Source: CAZEAN01 sp964510225 | GTDB taxonomy: Bacteria > Planctomycetota > Planctomycetia > Isosphaerales > Isosphaeraceae | Assembly (NCBI GenBank): GCA_964510225.1 | Contig: CAZEAN010000003.1 | Location: forward strand, 58,625 to 122,624 | Length of the DNA stretch: 64,000 nt | Direction: 5' to 3' | Shown here: one piece after another, positions 54,624 to 62,983 of the stretch | Position numbering within the stretch: position 1 is the stretch's first letter | Layout of the letters: every line of letters starts with the position of its first letter | The notes under the pieces: model-generated | What the model saw: the letters and a program-made list of their open reading frames with translations, nothing else | Told to the model about the DNA's origin: nothing | The model's database searches: none | Made by a program: the position numbers and the translations under genes

Positions 54624-55535
54624 CTAGCTGGGCAGCTTGTCAGGGTGGAGGGTCATGAGGCGAGTGTTCAACCAATTGGCGAGTTCGTTCCACGCCCGTT
54701 CGCGGCCGCGCTCGAAGAGAGGGTTGTGGTTCATTGAGGGATCGAAGAAGAGCTTTTTTTCGGACGTTCCGTACGAGTCAAAGAATGATCGGTTGGCATC
54801 GGGGTCGATGATCGGATCTGCTCCACCGACGAGCATGAACAAAGGAACTTTGGCTTCTGGCCCTCGTTGGAGAACCTGAGCACCTCGCCCGACCATCCCA
54901 AAGAAGAAGGGCGGGCTCAATCTGGTGTGGATGAGCCGATCGTACTTCAAAGCATCTTGGGCGATAGGGTCGCGAGTGAGTCCTCCGACTGGGACAGGTC
55001 CACTAAGAGTGATCGCAGGGGCGACCCTGCTTAAGATTCTGCCGACCACGACTTTGTGTCTTGGAACTTCATACTTCAGCTTCAAGGCTGGACTGGAGAG
55101 GACGAGACCATCGATTGGGACGGTGCCTCGAAGGGCCGTTAAGAGCGTCACAAGGCCACCATTCGAATGGCCGAGGACGAAGGTCGGGATCTCTGGATGA
55201 TGGATGGACCCCTCGTGAACCGCTGTCTCTAGATCACTGACGAACTGGTCGTAATCCTTGAGGACGCCCCGCCGACCTTCACTTCGACCGTGTCCCCGGA
55301 AATCGAGTGCCAAGACTCGGAGATTAAGCGATTGCGCGAGCCAGGCGGCGAGTTCTCGGTAGACCCCTCCATGTTCGCCGTAGCCAGGTGCGATCACGAG
55401 ACGCCCGTTCGGTTTCGGGCCCGTCCAACTCCAGGCATGGAGCCGAGTCCCATCCGGACTTTGGAGAGAAACGGGACTCGGACTCAACGGAACAGGAAGC
55501 GCAGTTTGCTGATGATTCGAGTCTCGGGGAACCAA
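54624..55535 (-). CDS. Alpha/beta hydrolase, monoacylglycerol-lipase-like
   Basis: A 303-residue hydrolase with the Hydrolase_4 (lysophospholipase/MGL) pattern: VIAPGYGEHGGVYRELAAW, then LALDFRGHGRSEGRRG, the nucleophile in LGHSNGG, Asp in VGGADPIIDPD and His in SMNHNPLFE. The triad is complete. It probably hydrolyses monoglycerides or lysolipids. The start is TTG at 55535, chosen because AAGGAG lies six bases upstream and the methyltransferase stop is only eleven bases away. A TTG at 55580 would overlap that gene by 34 bases. It is co-directional with the methyltransferase and probably co-transcribed. Confidence 0.85.
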   Translation of the reverse strand: MVPRDSNHQQTALPVPLSPSPVSLQSPDGTRLHAWSWTGPKPNGRLVIAPGYGEHGGVYRELAAWLAQSLNLRVLALDFRGHGRSEGRRGVLKDYDQFVSDLETAVHEGSIHHPEIPTFVLGHSNGGLVTLLTALRGTVPIDGLVLSSPALKLKYEVPRHKVVVGRILSRVAPAITLSGPVPVGGLTRDPIAQDALKYDRLIHTRLSPPFFFGMVGRGAQVLQRGPEAKVPLFMLVGGADPIIDPDANRSFFDSYGTSEKKLFFDPSMNHNPLFERGRERAWNELANWLNTRLMTLHPDKLPS

Positions 55536-55546
55536 GCGGCTCTCCT

Positions 55547-56218
55547 TTACGGGTTTGGTTTCTTCCAGGCCCAAGTCCAATGACGATCTGAGGTCATCGA
55601 CACCGAGTCGGGTGAAATGGCGGCCGATTGAAGGATCGCCCGGATCTCCTCAAGCGTGAGTCCGGCATGGAGCGAGTCGGCAAACATTTGGCGGGCAGAC
55701 TCGGTTTCGTTGCCGGCATGGAGCTTAACCAGTTGGTCGAGAAGTTCCTTCCGATCGGGACGGAAGAGATCACGGACGAAGACGGTTCCCCCCGGCTTGA
55801 CCACACGGATCATCTCTCTGACAGCGATTGCCGGATCGGGCAAGTGGTGAAGAATTGTATTGCAGAAAACCACTTCGAACGAAGCCGGAGAGTAGGGGAG
55901 GGCTTTAGCATCTCCGATTTCCAGGCGAACCCGATCTCCGAAACCGGCCGATGCCAGATGAGTTCGACCGACCTCAAGCATCCTCTCGGCAAGATCGAGA
56001 CCGAGGACTTCGAACCCTGAGGCGACTTGACAGAGCTGGATTGGAATCAATCCCGTCCCCGTCCCGACGTCGAGCCATCGACCGACCCTCTCCGGGCCAT
56101 GGAACGCAAGAAGATCCGCCACAAACTGCTTGTTTACCTCAGCGTGATCCATTGCATCGTACTGTTCCGCGTCTCCTTGACTATCCATTACTTCCGCTTC
56201 AAGAATCCGATCAATCAT
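55547..56218 (-). CDS. Class I SAM-dependent methyltransferase
   Basis: A 223-residue Rossmann-fold methyltransferase. It has LDVGTGTGLIPIQL (SAM-binding motif I), VLGLDLAERMLEVG (motif II) and FCNTILHHLPDPAIAVREMIRVVKPGG (motif III region), as in UbiE/MenG-like proteins. The opening MIDRILEAEVMDSQGDAEQYDAMDHAEVN is the usual planctomycete form, which favours ATG at 56218. A TTG at 56290 would add 24 residues. The methyl acceptor is unknown. A lipid or small-molecule target is possible given the coupled lipase-like gene. Confidence 0.85.
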   Translation of the reverse strand: MIDRILEAEVMDSQGDAEQYDAMDHAEVNKQFVADLLAFHGPERVGRWLDVGTGTGLIPIQLCQVASGFEVLGLDLAERMLEVGRTHLASAGFGDRVRLEIGDAKALPYSPASFEVVFCNTILHHLPDPAIAVREMIRVVKPGGTVFVRDLFRPDRKELLDQLVKLHAGNETESARQMFADSLHAGLTLEEIRAILQSAAISPDSVSMTSDRHWTWAWKKPNP

Positions 56219-56556
56219 TTCATTACTCTTCTTGAGATATCCCGAATTTGCCGGAGCTTTTAGACGTCGGACCTTCAGGATTTTAGCCAAAATGCTGCAG
56301 TAACCGTCTACTTCGAGTCGCTCCCGGAAACGGAATGAGGAAGGAAGGTGTCACCATTCTTTACGGGAGAGTAGATTATGTTGAACTGATCGTACGTTTC
56401 AATTCGGTGCAATGCACGGAAATCAAACTCATTATCGATGAGCCAACAACTGATAACGAACGTTTTCGAATCCATAACTTGATCTCAGGACCATATTTAG
56501 GTCCACTGGGATCCTTGACCAGAAACGACCAGCGTGTGTTCAACTCGGAGGATTCG

Positions 56557-57183
56557 ATGGCCGAAGAAGCCCAACTCCTCGGAACTTTGATGCCGATTGG
56601 AGGTGGTGATCCAATCCCCCTCTCGAAGAAAGAGGTGGTAATTGGTCGCCGACCCTCCTGCGACATTAGGCTTGAATTTGAGAATATTTCTGGTCGGCAC
56701 TGCATGCTGAGCTTCCAGAATGGGACGTGGAGCGTAAGGGATCTCGGCAGTAGCAATGGGACCAAAGTCAACGGCCAGCGGCTTCAGCGTCAACAAGGCG
56801 TGATGCCAGACGACGAAATCGCCATCGCGACGCACTTATTTAGACTAGATTACGTTCCCTCCAACCAATTTGTGGATGCTCAGACTTTACTTGAAGATGA
56901 TAATGCGATCATCGCCCTCGATGACCATCAACCGACCTCATTGATGGAACTCGCGGGATTTAGTGAGGGCGGAGAGCCGATCACCGGGCGTGATCCAGCA
57001 TCGAGGGCTCCGCTGCCCCGAAACCCTTCTCAGAATAATCCTCAGCGCGACACGATCGAACAGTCGAGAGTGGATCCGGTCCCAAGCTCTTTTGATCGAT
57101 CAGAGCAAAATAAATCAACATCCGACGAAGATGACGATTTTCTGAAACTGATTGAGGATGAGGTCCTTGGTGACGATCGCTAG
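56557..57183 (+). CDS. FHA domain protein
   Basis: A 208-residue cytoplasmic protein. The FHA domain fills about 15-100: VVIGRRPSCDIRL, ISGRHCMLSF and DLGSSNGTKVNG contain the phosphothreonine-binding Arg, Ser, His and Asn set. It should read phosphothreonine marks made by Hanks-type kinases. Two PP2C phosphatases that could remove such marks are encoded 33 kb upstream. The C-terminal half is acidic, Pro/Ser-rich and probably disordered. GGAGG five bases before the ATG at 56557 decides the start; 74 open codons upstream are not used. A terminator follows. Confidence 0.88.
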   Translation: MAEEAQLLGTLMPIGGGDPIPLSKKEVVIGRRPSCDIRLEFENISGRHCMLSFQNGTWSVRDLGSSNGTKVNGQRLQRQQGVMPDDEIAIATHLFRLDYVPSNQFVDAQTLLEDDNAIIALDDHQPTSLMELAGFSEGGEPITGRDPASRAPLPRNPSQNNPQRDTIEQSRVDPVPSSFDRSEQNKSTSDEDDDFLKLIEDEVLGDDR

Positions 57184-57534
57184 TTTTCCTGATGTGAGGA
57201 CACACGGATCACCGATTTCAACTTACCATCGTTGGAGTTGGTGATTTTAATTTGATGCAATCCGTTCTCGTCATCGAATCCTGATGATTCCGTTATCCGT
57301 GCTGGTCTGCGTTCCAACGCTCGTTGGTAAGACTCGAACACCAGACTGCAATTGCAGCCGGAATCTACCGAAGGTCAGCCTTCTCGTTGACCGAAGCTTG
57401 ATTGCGACGAATCCGGCTCTCGATCAACTCGGCGCGTCGCCGGGTCGATCTAGCCACCGGGCGTGATAACCGATCCACGGAGGGACGGGATATTCAATCC
57501 GTTCCCAGCCAACGAGCGGTCTAAGGTGGAATCC
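57184..57534. other. 351-base intergenic region
   Basis: Contains the FHA-gene terminator (57208-57253) and presumably the promoter of the next gene. Short open frames here look random. No other structure is visible. Confidence 0.4.
57208..57253 (+). terminator. Rho-independent terminator of the FHA gene
   Basis: Fifteen-base arms at 57208-57222 and 57231-57245 pair with twelve Watson-Crick and three G-T wobble pairs around an eight-base loop, followed by TTTAATTT. Confidence 0.7.
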
Positions 57535-58815
57535 ATGAGGACGCAGCAACCGCGCCGGCGCTCACGTAATCAGAAAGTCCGACAACCAGGATTAAATCCG
57601 ATCGAGCATCTTGAAGATCGACAACTTCTAGCCTATACACCGCTAGGCTTCTCAATCCCCGACCTTGCAATCGTCGGTGCCTCCAGCGGTCCGGTCGGAG
57701 CACTTGGTGGTAGCCTTGCAGTGGTTCTGGAAGTTGCCAATTATGGTCAAAGTTCGTTGCCGGAACCCATTAATCAATTCCCGACTGCGGTCCTGGGCGC
57801 GCCTCCGCTGGGCTCAGAGAGTAGTGCGGATGCGGACGATTCGGAAGTCGGCGTTTTCCTCTCCCCTCGGGCGAACACACCACTCGGGCAGCAACTCTTC
57901 CTCGGTTCGATTACTGTTCCAAAGATCCCTCAGAACGACCTCATTGAAGTCTCGTCGATACTTCCGCTACCTCCGACCGTCCCTCCGGGCTTCCCAGTAA
58001 CTGGCCAGGATGCTTTCCTGACCTTCGTCATTGATCCAGCCCGCGAGGTCCCTGATCTTGATCGAACAAACAATATTCTTCGATCTAATACGAGCGTTCT
58101 TCTCGTTCCACCACTCCCTGAGTTCTCGGCCGTTGCGTTAGCTCTCCCGCCGACACTGAACCCGGGCGACACAATTCTCCCGTCCGTCACCGTCGCGAAT
58201 CTTGGTGCGGCGTTCAACTTCCCCGGGCCAGTTCTCACGTTCCTTGTGGCCTCGCAGGATCCGTTTTTTGGGCCGGGCGACGTCGTCGTTGATGATTTCG
58301 AAATCCCCTTGATCCCGCCCCTTTCACTTGCTCCGAGCGAACTTAACGTGGTTGGTGATGTCAATCTGACCAACCCTGATAATTTCGTTACGGTGACTTC
58401 GACGACGCCGGTCAGACTCCCAGACTTGGGGTCTCCTTACTTCCTCGGTGTCATCGTCGACCCCTTCGATACGATCTTAGAAATCAGTGAGATCGACGCA
58501 CTGGCGGATCCGACACTTGAGTTGGTAGAGGTCGTCGTTAACTCTGGCGTTGATCTTCCTCCGGCAGGCCCTTTGGCAACGCCGGCGATTCCGCCACTCC
58601 CGTTCCCGCTACCACCTTTCGTTACACCAACGGGAACGCCAACTGCGGCAGGATTTGTGCCACCGATCGCCCCACAACCACCAGGCTCCATGAGTCGTAA
58701 TAGCGACTGGAACGCTGAGGACGGACCGAGGGATCGAGCAGCTTCACTCCGTGAACAATGGAATGCACGTCGAGAGGCAGCACGCGCTCGGTGGCTTGGG
58801 CGGCTCGGTCTTTGA
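57535..58815 (+). CDS. Secreted CARDB-like protein with LExRQLLA-type N-terminal signal
   Basis: A 426-residue exported protein. The N-terminus is very basic (RTQQPRRRSRNQKVRQ) and leads to PIEHLEDRQLLAYTP. This is the LEPRQLLS-like signal that marks many large planctomycete surface proteins. Two CARDB-like beta domains follow (PDLAIVGASSGPVGALGGSLAVVLEVANYG, about 41-70; FSAVALALPPTLNPGDTILPSVTVANLG, about 200-230). The C-terminal region is Pro-rich and basic. It may be an adhesive or scaffold protein; no enzyme motif is seen. AAGGTGG precedes the ATG at 57535, whereas the upstream in-frame ATG at 57463 lacks a site. Confidence 0.75.
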   Translation: MRTQQPRRRSRNQKVRQPGLNPIEHLEDRQLLAYTPLGFSIPDLAIVGASSGPVGALGGSLAVVLEVANYGQSSLPEPINQFPTAVLGAPPLGSESSADADDSEVGVFLSPRANTPLGQQLFLGSITVPKIPQNDLIEVSSILPLPPTVPPGFPVTGQDAFLTFVIDPAREVPDLDRTNNILRSNTSVLLVPPLPEFSAVALALPPTLNPGDTILPSVTVANLGAAFNFPGPVLTFLVASQDPFFGPGDVVVDDFEIPLIPPLSLAPSELNVVGDVNLTNPDNFVTVTSTTPVRLPDLGSPYFLGVIVDPFDTILEISEIDALADPTLELVEVVVNSGVDLPPAGPLATPAIPPLPFPLPPFVTPTGTPTAAGFVPPIAPQPPGSMSRNSDWNAEDGPRDRAASLREQWNARREAARARWLGRLGL

Positions 58816-58881
58816 ACATCCGGACTTGCTATCACGATAGGTGACTCGGGACGCCGCGTAGTTGCCGCTGAAATAATGCTG

Positions 58882-58917
58882 CGATCGAGAAAACAACCTC
58901 CGGGGTTTTCTCGGTCG
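58882..58917 (+). terminator. Strong hairpin after the CARDB-like gene
   Basis: Thirteen-base arms, CGATCGAGAAAAC (58882-58894) and GTTTTCTCGGTCG (58905-58917), pair with one wobble around a ten-base loop. There is no T-run after it, so termination would need a factor or the hairpin serves RNA stability. Confidence 0.45.
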
Positions 58918-59077
58918 TGAGCGATCCGAAACGGCTCTTGCGTTGGCGCAAACTGCCCTAGCTTGACCGCGTGGACGGCATTGACTTACCATCCACTTAA
59001 CTCCGTCGTCTGCAGACGATTGTGCGCAATCGTTAGGCAATTTTACTCCTTGAGCTTTCCCCACGAATGATGTCCTA

Positions 59078-60064
59078 ATGTCTCGACGCTTTGTCCGTGA
59101 GTTAGCGGTTGGCGATTCGGTCAATGAAGTCTTCTTAATCGCCGAAATGCAGATCCGATCGAACCGACAGGGACAGTCGTATCTTCATTTGCAATTACGA
59201 GATCGATCGGGAGCGATTGATGCCCGGCTCTGGAATATCGCTGAAGGTCAAGTCCGAGCGTTTGAACAAGGAACCTACGTTCGCGTTGAAGGCAAAGTCC
59301 AGCAATTCCAAGGGGCCAATCAGCTCATCTTGTCACGGATTGAAGCGGTCTCTTCGGAAGGCTTAGATGCCAACGATTACCTCCCGGAGGCCCCCCGGAG
59401 CATCGCTGAGATGACTTCGAAGCTCCGAGAGATACTTTACAGCGTCCAGAATCCGCATCTGAGGGCGCTTGCGGAGTGCTTCCTGATCGATGATCAGTTT
59501 CTCGGCGACTTCACCACCGCGCCCGCAGGGATTAGGGTCCACCACGCCTTTCAGGGTGGGCTCCTCGACCATGTTCTCACGATCCTGGAAGCAGCAAATC
59601 GGATTGCCGATCTCTATCCCGACCTTGATCGCGATCTTCTCCTTCTCGGGATCTTTCTGCACGATGTCGGAAAGGTACGTGAGCTCACCTACAATCGCGG
59701 CTTTGCGTACAGCGATGAAGGTCAGTTAGTCGGCCACATTGTCTTAGGGCTTGAACTACTGAGCCAAAAGGTCAACCAGACCATCGATCTAATAGGCGAA
59801 CCCTTTCCGGATGAATTGCATCTAAGTCTCAAGCACTTGATTGTAAGTCATCACGGATCGAACAGCCTCGGCAGTCCGAAACCGCCGATGACCCCAGAGG
59901 CGATTGCGCTCCATTGTCTCGACACGCTCGATTCCAAGGTCCACTCGTTCCAACGGCAGATCCGCGACGATCCTTCGCCTGATTCTTCCTGGACGACGTT
60001 TGATCCGAATTTAGGACATCGGATCTACAAGGGAACTTCTGACAAACAAACGATCGATGAATAG
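59078..60064 (+). CDS. YhaM-like OB-fold/HD-domain exoribonuclease
   Basis: A 328-residue cytoplasmic nuclease candidate. An OB-fold nucleic-acid-binding domain covers about 10-95 (FLIAEMQIRSNRQGQSYLHLQLRDRSGAIDARLW). The HD domain covers about 150-300: GGLLDHVLTI, FLHDVGKVREL (the HD pair), HLIVSHHGS and CLDTLDSKV, giving the metal-binding His/Asp set. This domain order is that of the 3'-5' exoribonuclease YhaM (CBF1 family) of Firmicutes. RNA trimming is therefore expected but not certain. RNase R follows 124 bases downstream in the same direction. Confidence 0.88.
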   Translation: MSRRFVRELAVGDSVNEVFLIAEMQIRSNRQGQSYLHLQLRDRSGAIDARLWNIAEGQVRAFEQGTYVRVEGKVQQFQGANQLILSRIEAVSSEGLDANDYLPEAPRSIAEMTSKLREILYSVQNPHLRALAECFLIDDQFLGDFTTAPAGIRVHHAFQGGLLDHVLTILEAANRIADLYPDLDRDLLLLGIFLHDVGKVRELTYNRGFAYSDEGQLVGHIVLGLELLSQKVNQTIDLIGEPFPDELHLSLKHLIVSHHGSNSLGSPKPPMTPEAIALHCLDTLDSKVHSFQRQIRDDPSPDSSWTTFDPNLGHRIYKGTSDKQTIDE

Positions 60065-60188
60065 GGCGTCGGGATACCTTCTTGCACGTTCCGGGGATCA
60101 GCGCTCACGAATCATCGAGTGAAGCCGGCCCTCCGTAGATTAAATTAGACGGTCGTCCTTCGATCCCATTCTTCAAGTTAGGCAACTC

Positions 60189-62507
60189 ATGGTCGATCCC
60201 GACTACCAAGAGCATGTCTTCGACCTGGTTGGGCATTCCTCCTATCGCCCGTTAACGATCAAGGCGATCGCGCGACTTCTCCGAGTCCCGTCCGAGGATT
60301 ACGCCGAATTTCGGAAGCTCCTTAAACGACTTGTGAAACAAGGCCGCCTCGGATTCACTAAACAAAAAACAGTCTGTTTAGTTCAGAAGGACACTCGGGA
60401 ACCATCAGGAGATCTAGGGGACAACCCGCTGATCGGGACGTTTCGTCGCAATGCCCGCGGCTTCGGATTCGTCCGTCCCCAGGGGACGAGTGACCGTGCC
60501 GAGGATATCTTTATCCCGATACAATACACCAGCGATGCAGCCAACGGAGATTCAGTAGCGTACCGACTCATTCAACGTCGACGTACGCAAGGATCGAACC
60601 GAGAGGGACGGATCCTCAAGATCCTCGAACGTGCCTCAGAGGTCTTCGTTGGGACCTATTTTGAACGTGAGGGCAACGGCTTTGTTCGAGTCGACGGATC
60701 GAAGTTCGTAGATCCAATCTACGTGGGTGATCCGGGGGCGAAGGGGGCACAACCTGAAGACAAAGTTGTTTTCGAAATGGTCCATTTCCCGACGCCCGAG
60801 GCGGAAGGGGAGGGGGTCGTCACCGAAGTCCTCGGAGATCGTGGAGCGCCTGGGGTCGACACACTGATGGTCCTCCGCGCATTCAACATCCCAGTCGAGT
60901 TCGATGAGTCAGTGCTGAAGGAAGCTCGGAGGATCGCCCAAGAGTTTGAATCGTCTACTGCATCGGAACGACTCGACCTCCGCGAGATTCCTACGATTAC
61001 GATTGATCCGACAAATGCCCGCGACTTCGACGACGCGATCTCGCTGAGTCGGAATCCTGGAGGGTTCTGGGAACTCAGTGTCCACGTTGCTGACGTCTCC
61101 TGGTTTGTCGAGGAAGGGTCGTTGCTTGATCATGAAGCTCGGAAGCGGGGGAATAGTGTCTATCTTCCCGGACTTGTGGTACCAATGCTCCCGGAGATCC
61201 TCTCAAATAGCCTTGCAAGTCTTCAGGAGGGAAAGACTCGCTACACAATGAGTGCACTCCTCGAATTCAATCAGGAAGGAATCCAGACGAGTGCTCGCTT
61301 TGCTCGGTCGATGATTAGGGTAGACCATCGATTCACTTATGAGAGAGCGTTTGATGCGATGATGGATCCGGATCGACCCATGGAGGGAATCGAGCCCGAG
61401 TTTCGGACCCTCCTAAACATGATGCTTGAGCTGGCAATGGTGCTCCGAAGGAGGAGATTCGCCAAGGGGGCGCTTCAGCTCAACATGCCTGAAGTTGAGG
61501 TGGATTTTGGCTCTAGTGGGGAGGTTGTGGGTGCTCATCTCGAACATGACGACAAGAGCCACCAGGTGATCGAGGAATTCATGCTCGCCGCCAACGAGGC
61601 GGTAGCCAATCATCTCGTTGACCGCGAAGTCTCTTTCTTGCGTCGTGGTCATGACGACCCGGAACCCGAAAAGCTCCGGGACTTCGCAACTTTCGTTCGG
61701 ACCCTCGGTTATGCGATCGATCTTCCCCAAAGCCGATTCGAATTACAGCGAGTCTTAGACGAATCTTCGACACGCCCCGAGCGTCAAGCGATTCATTTTG
61801 CACTCTTGCGGAGCCTAAAACGGGCTGATTACACGGCAGATTCGACACCACACTATGCGTTAGCGATCGAAAACTACACTCACTTTACGTCCCCGATCCG
61901 ACGTTACCCCGACTTGATGGTTCATCGGGCTCTCTGGTCAACACTGATCGGTAAGCGACCCCAACTCCACTTCGATGAGTTAGTCGGCCTCGGCGAGTAC
62001 TGTACAAAAACTGAACGTCGCGCAGACTCTGCGGAACAAGAGCTGATTAAGATCAAGCTTTTGACTTACCTCTCGGAGCACCTCGGTCGGCAGTTTAGTG
62101 GGGTGATTATTGGGGTCGAGGACTTCGGACTCTTCTGCCAACTTGATGAAGTCCCCGCCGAAGGCCTTGTCAGCATCGATACCCTCAAGTCCGACTACTA
62201 TGATCTCTCGCGCGAGACCTATACCTTGGTCGGTCGACGTCACGGAAAGGTATACCGACTAGGTGATCAGGTCGACCTACTGATCTGGCGGGTCAACGTT
62301 GACCGACGAGAGCTTGACTTGGTGATGGTCGAAGATGCCGAACGATTGCCCAAACCCTCGGGTTCCTCGTTCAACGAGCCTCACTCAAAATCGAGTCCCA
62401 GCCGAACACCGCGACGTGGACGAGCGTCGGTTGGGGATCAGGCGCGTTCGGGACGGCCAAAAACTGGTCACAAGAAGAAGGGGAAGGGTCGAAGGCGGCG
62501 TTCGTAA
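60189..62507 (+). CDS. rnr: Ribonuclease R
   Basis: Processive 3'-5' exoribonuclease that degrades structured RNA in the cytoplasm, 772 residues. N-terminal winged-helix segment (about 1-65, LTIKAIARLLRVP), cold-shock domains (about 80-240), the RNB catalytic domain with TIDPTNARDFDDAISL (acidic metal ligands) and ENYTHFTSPIRRYPDLMVHRAL, then an S1 domain (about 640-720, GVIIGVEDFGLFCQLDE). The last 45 residues are strongly basic (RTPRRGRAS, KTGHKKKGKGRRRRS), as in RNase R, for RNA binding. No frameshift or missing motif. Confidence 0.95.
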   Translation: MVDPDYQEHVFDLVGHSSYRPLTIKAIARLLRVPSEDYAEFRKLLKRLVKQGRLGFTKQKTVCLVQKDTREPSGDLGDNPLIGTFRRNARGFGFVRPQGTSDRAEDIFIPIQYTSDAANGDSVAYRLIQRRRTQGSNREGRILKILERASEVFVGTYFEREGNGFVRVDGSKFVDPIYVGDPGAKGAQPEDKVVFEMVHFPTPEAEGEGVVTEVLGDRGAPGVDTLMVLRAFNIPVEFDESVLKEARRIAQEFESSTASERLDLREIPTITIDPTNARDFDDAISLSRNPGGFWELSVHVADVSWFVEEGSLLDHEARKRGNSVYLPGLVVPMLPEILSNSLASLQEGKTRYTMSALLEFNQEGIQTSARFARSMIRVDHRFTYERAFDAMMDPDRPMEGIEPEFRTLLNMMLELAMVLRRRRFAKGALQLNMPEVEVDFGSSGEVVGAHLEHDDKSHQVIEEFMLAANEAVANHLVDREVSFLRRGHDDPEPEKLRDFATFVRTLGYAIDLPQSRFELQRVLDESSTRPERQAIHFALLRSLKRADYTADSTPHYALAIENYTHFTSPIRRYPDLMVHRALWSTLIGKRPQLHFDELVGLGEYCTKTERRADSAEQELIKIKLLTYLSEHLGRQFSGVIIGVEDFGLFCQLDEVPAEGLVSIDTLKSDYYDLSRETYTLVGRRHGKVYRLGDQVDLLIWRVNVDRRELDLVMVEDAERLPKPSGSSFNEPHSKSSPSRTPRRGRASVGDQARSGRPKTGHKKKGKGRRRRS

Positions 62508-62983
62508 TGAGCGTTACTCCAGAGTAGATGAATCATTAGTAGAACCTTTGGGTCAGGTTGATTCTAGCGATTGTATCGCTTGTCAGAATTTAAATGACTG
62601 GTAAGTTTGTATTGATTTCTTATGTTTGAGCTTCATTGTCAGAGTTACATTCTGATGATTTCGCGAGAAGTTCCCCTCTATTTCTTAATTATTGTAGATT
62701 CGCTCCAACTGTGAACGATCGTTGCATTTGCGCTAAATGGAGCGCCGACGACCTGGACAGGAGTCGATCAAGGCATAGAACGTGCTCCGATCTTGATCGA
62801 ATCATTGCCGGCCTCCCCAATTTGCTCGTGTTATATTCGAGTATTCGGTTCAATCGATATCGACATCTCAGTTCATGAATCCCGGAAAGGGAACATTTCT
62901 GAATCATCATTCATGGTTCAGGCTCATTCTCCTTGATTTACCCCTGCGACATCAAGTTCGGCACTTCCATGAGGAAGCAAGAC
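62508..62983. other. 476-base intergenic region upstream of the YTV protein
   Basis: The first 200 bases are A/T-richer than average. A weak hairpin AGCGAT-TGT-ATCGCT sits at 62566-62580. No protein frame with a credible start was found and no promoter pair of correct spacing could be fixed. Confidence 0.4.

Noticed and set aside
62566..62580. Hairpin AGCGAT-TGT-ATCGCT after RNase R
   Set aside because: Only six pairs with a three-base loop and no T-run; not listed as a terminator.
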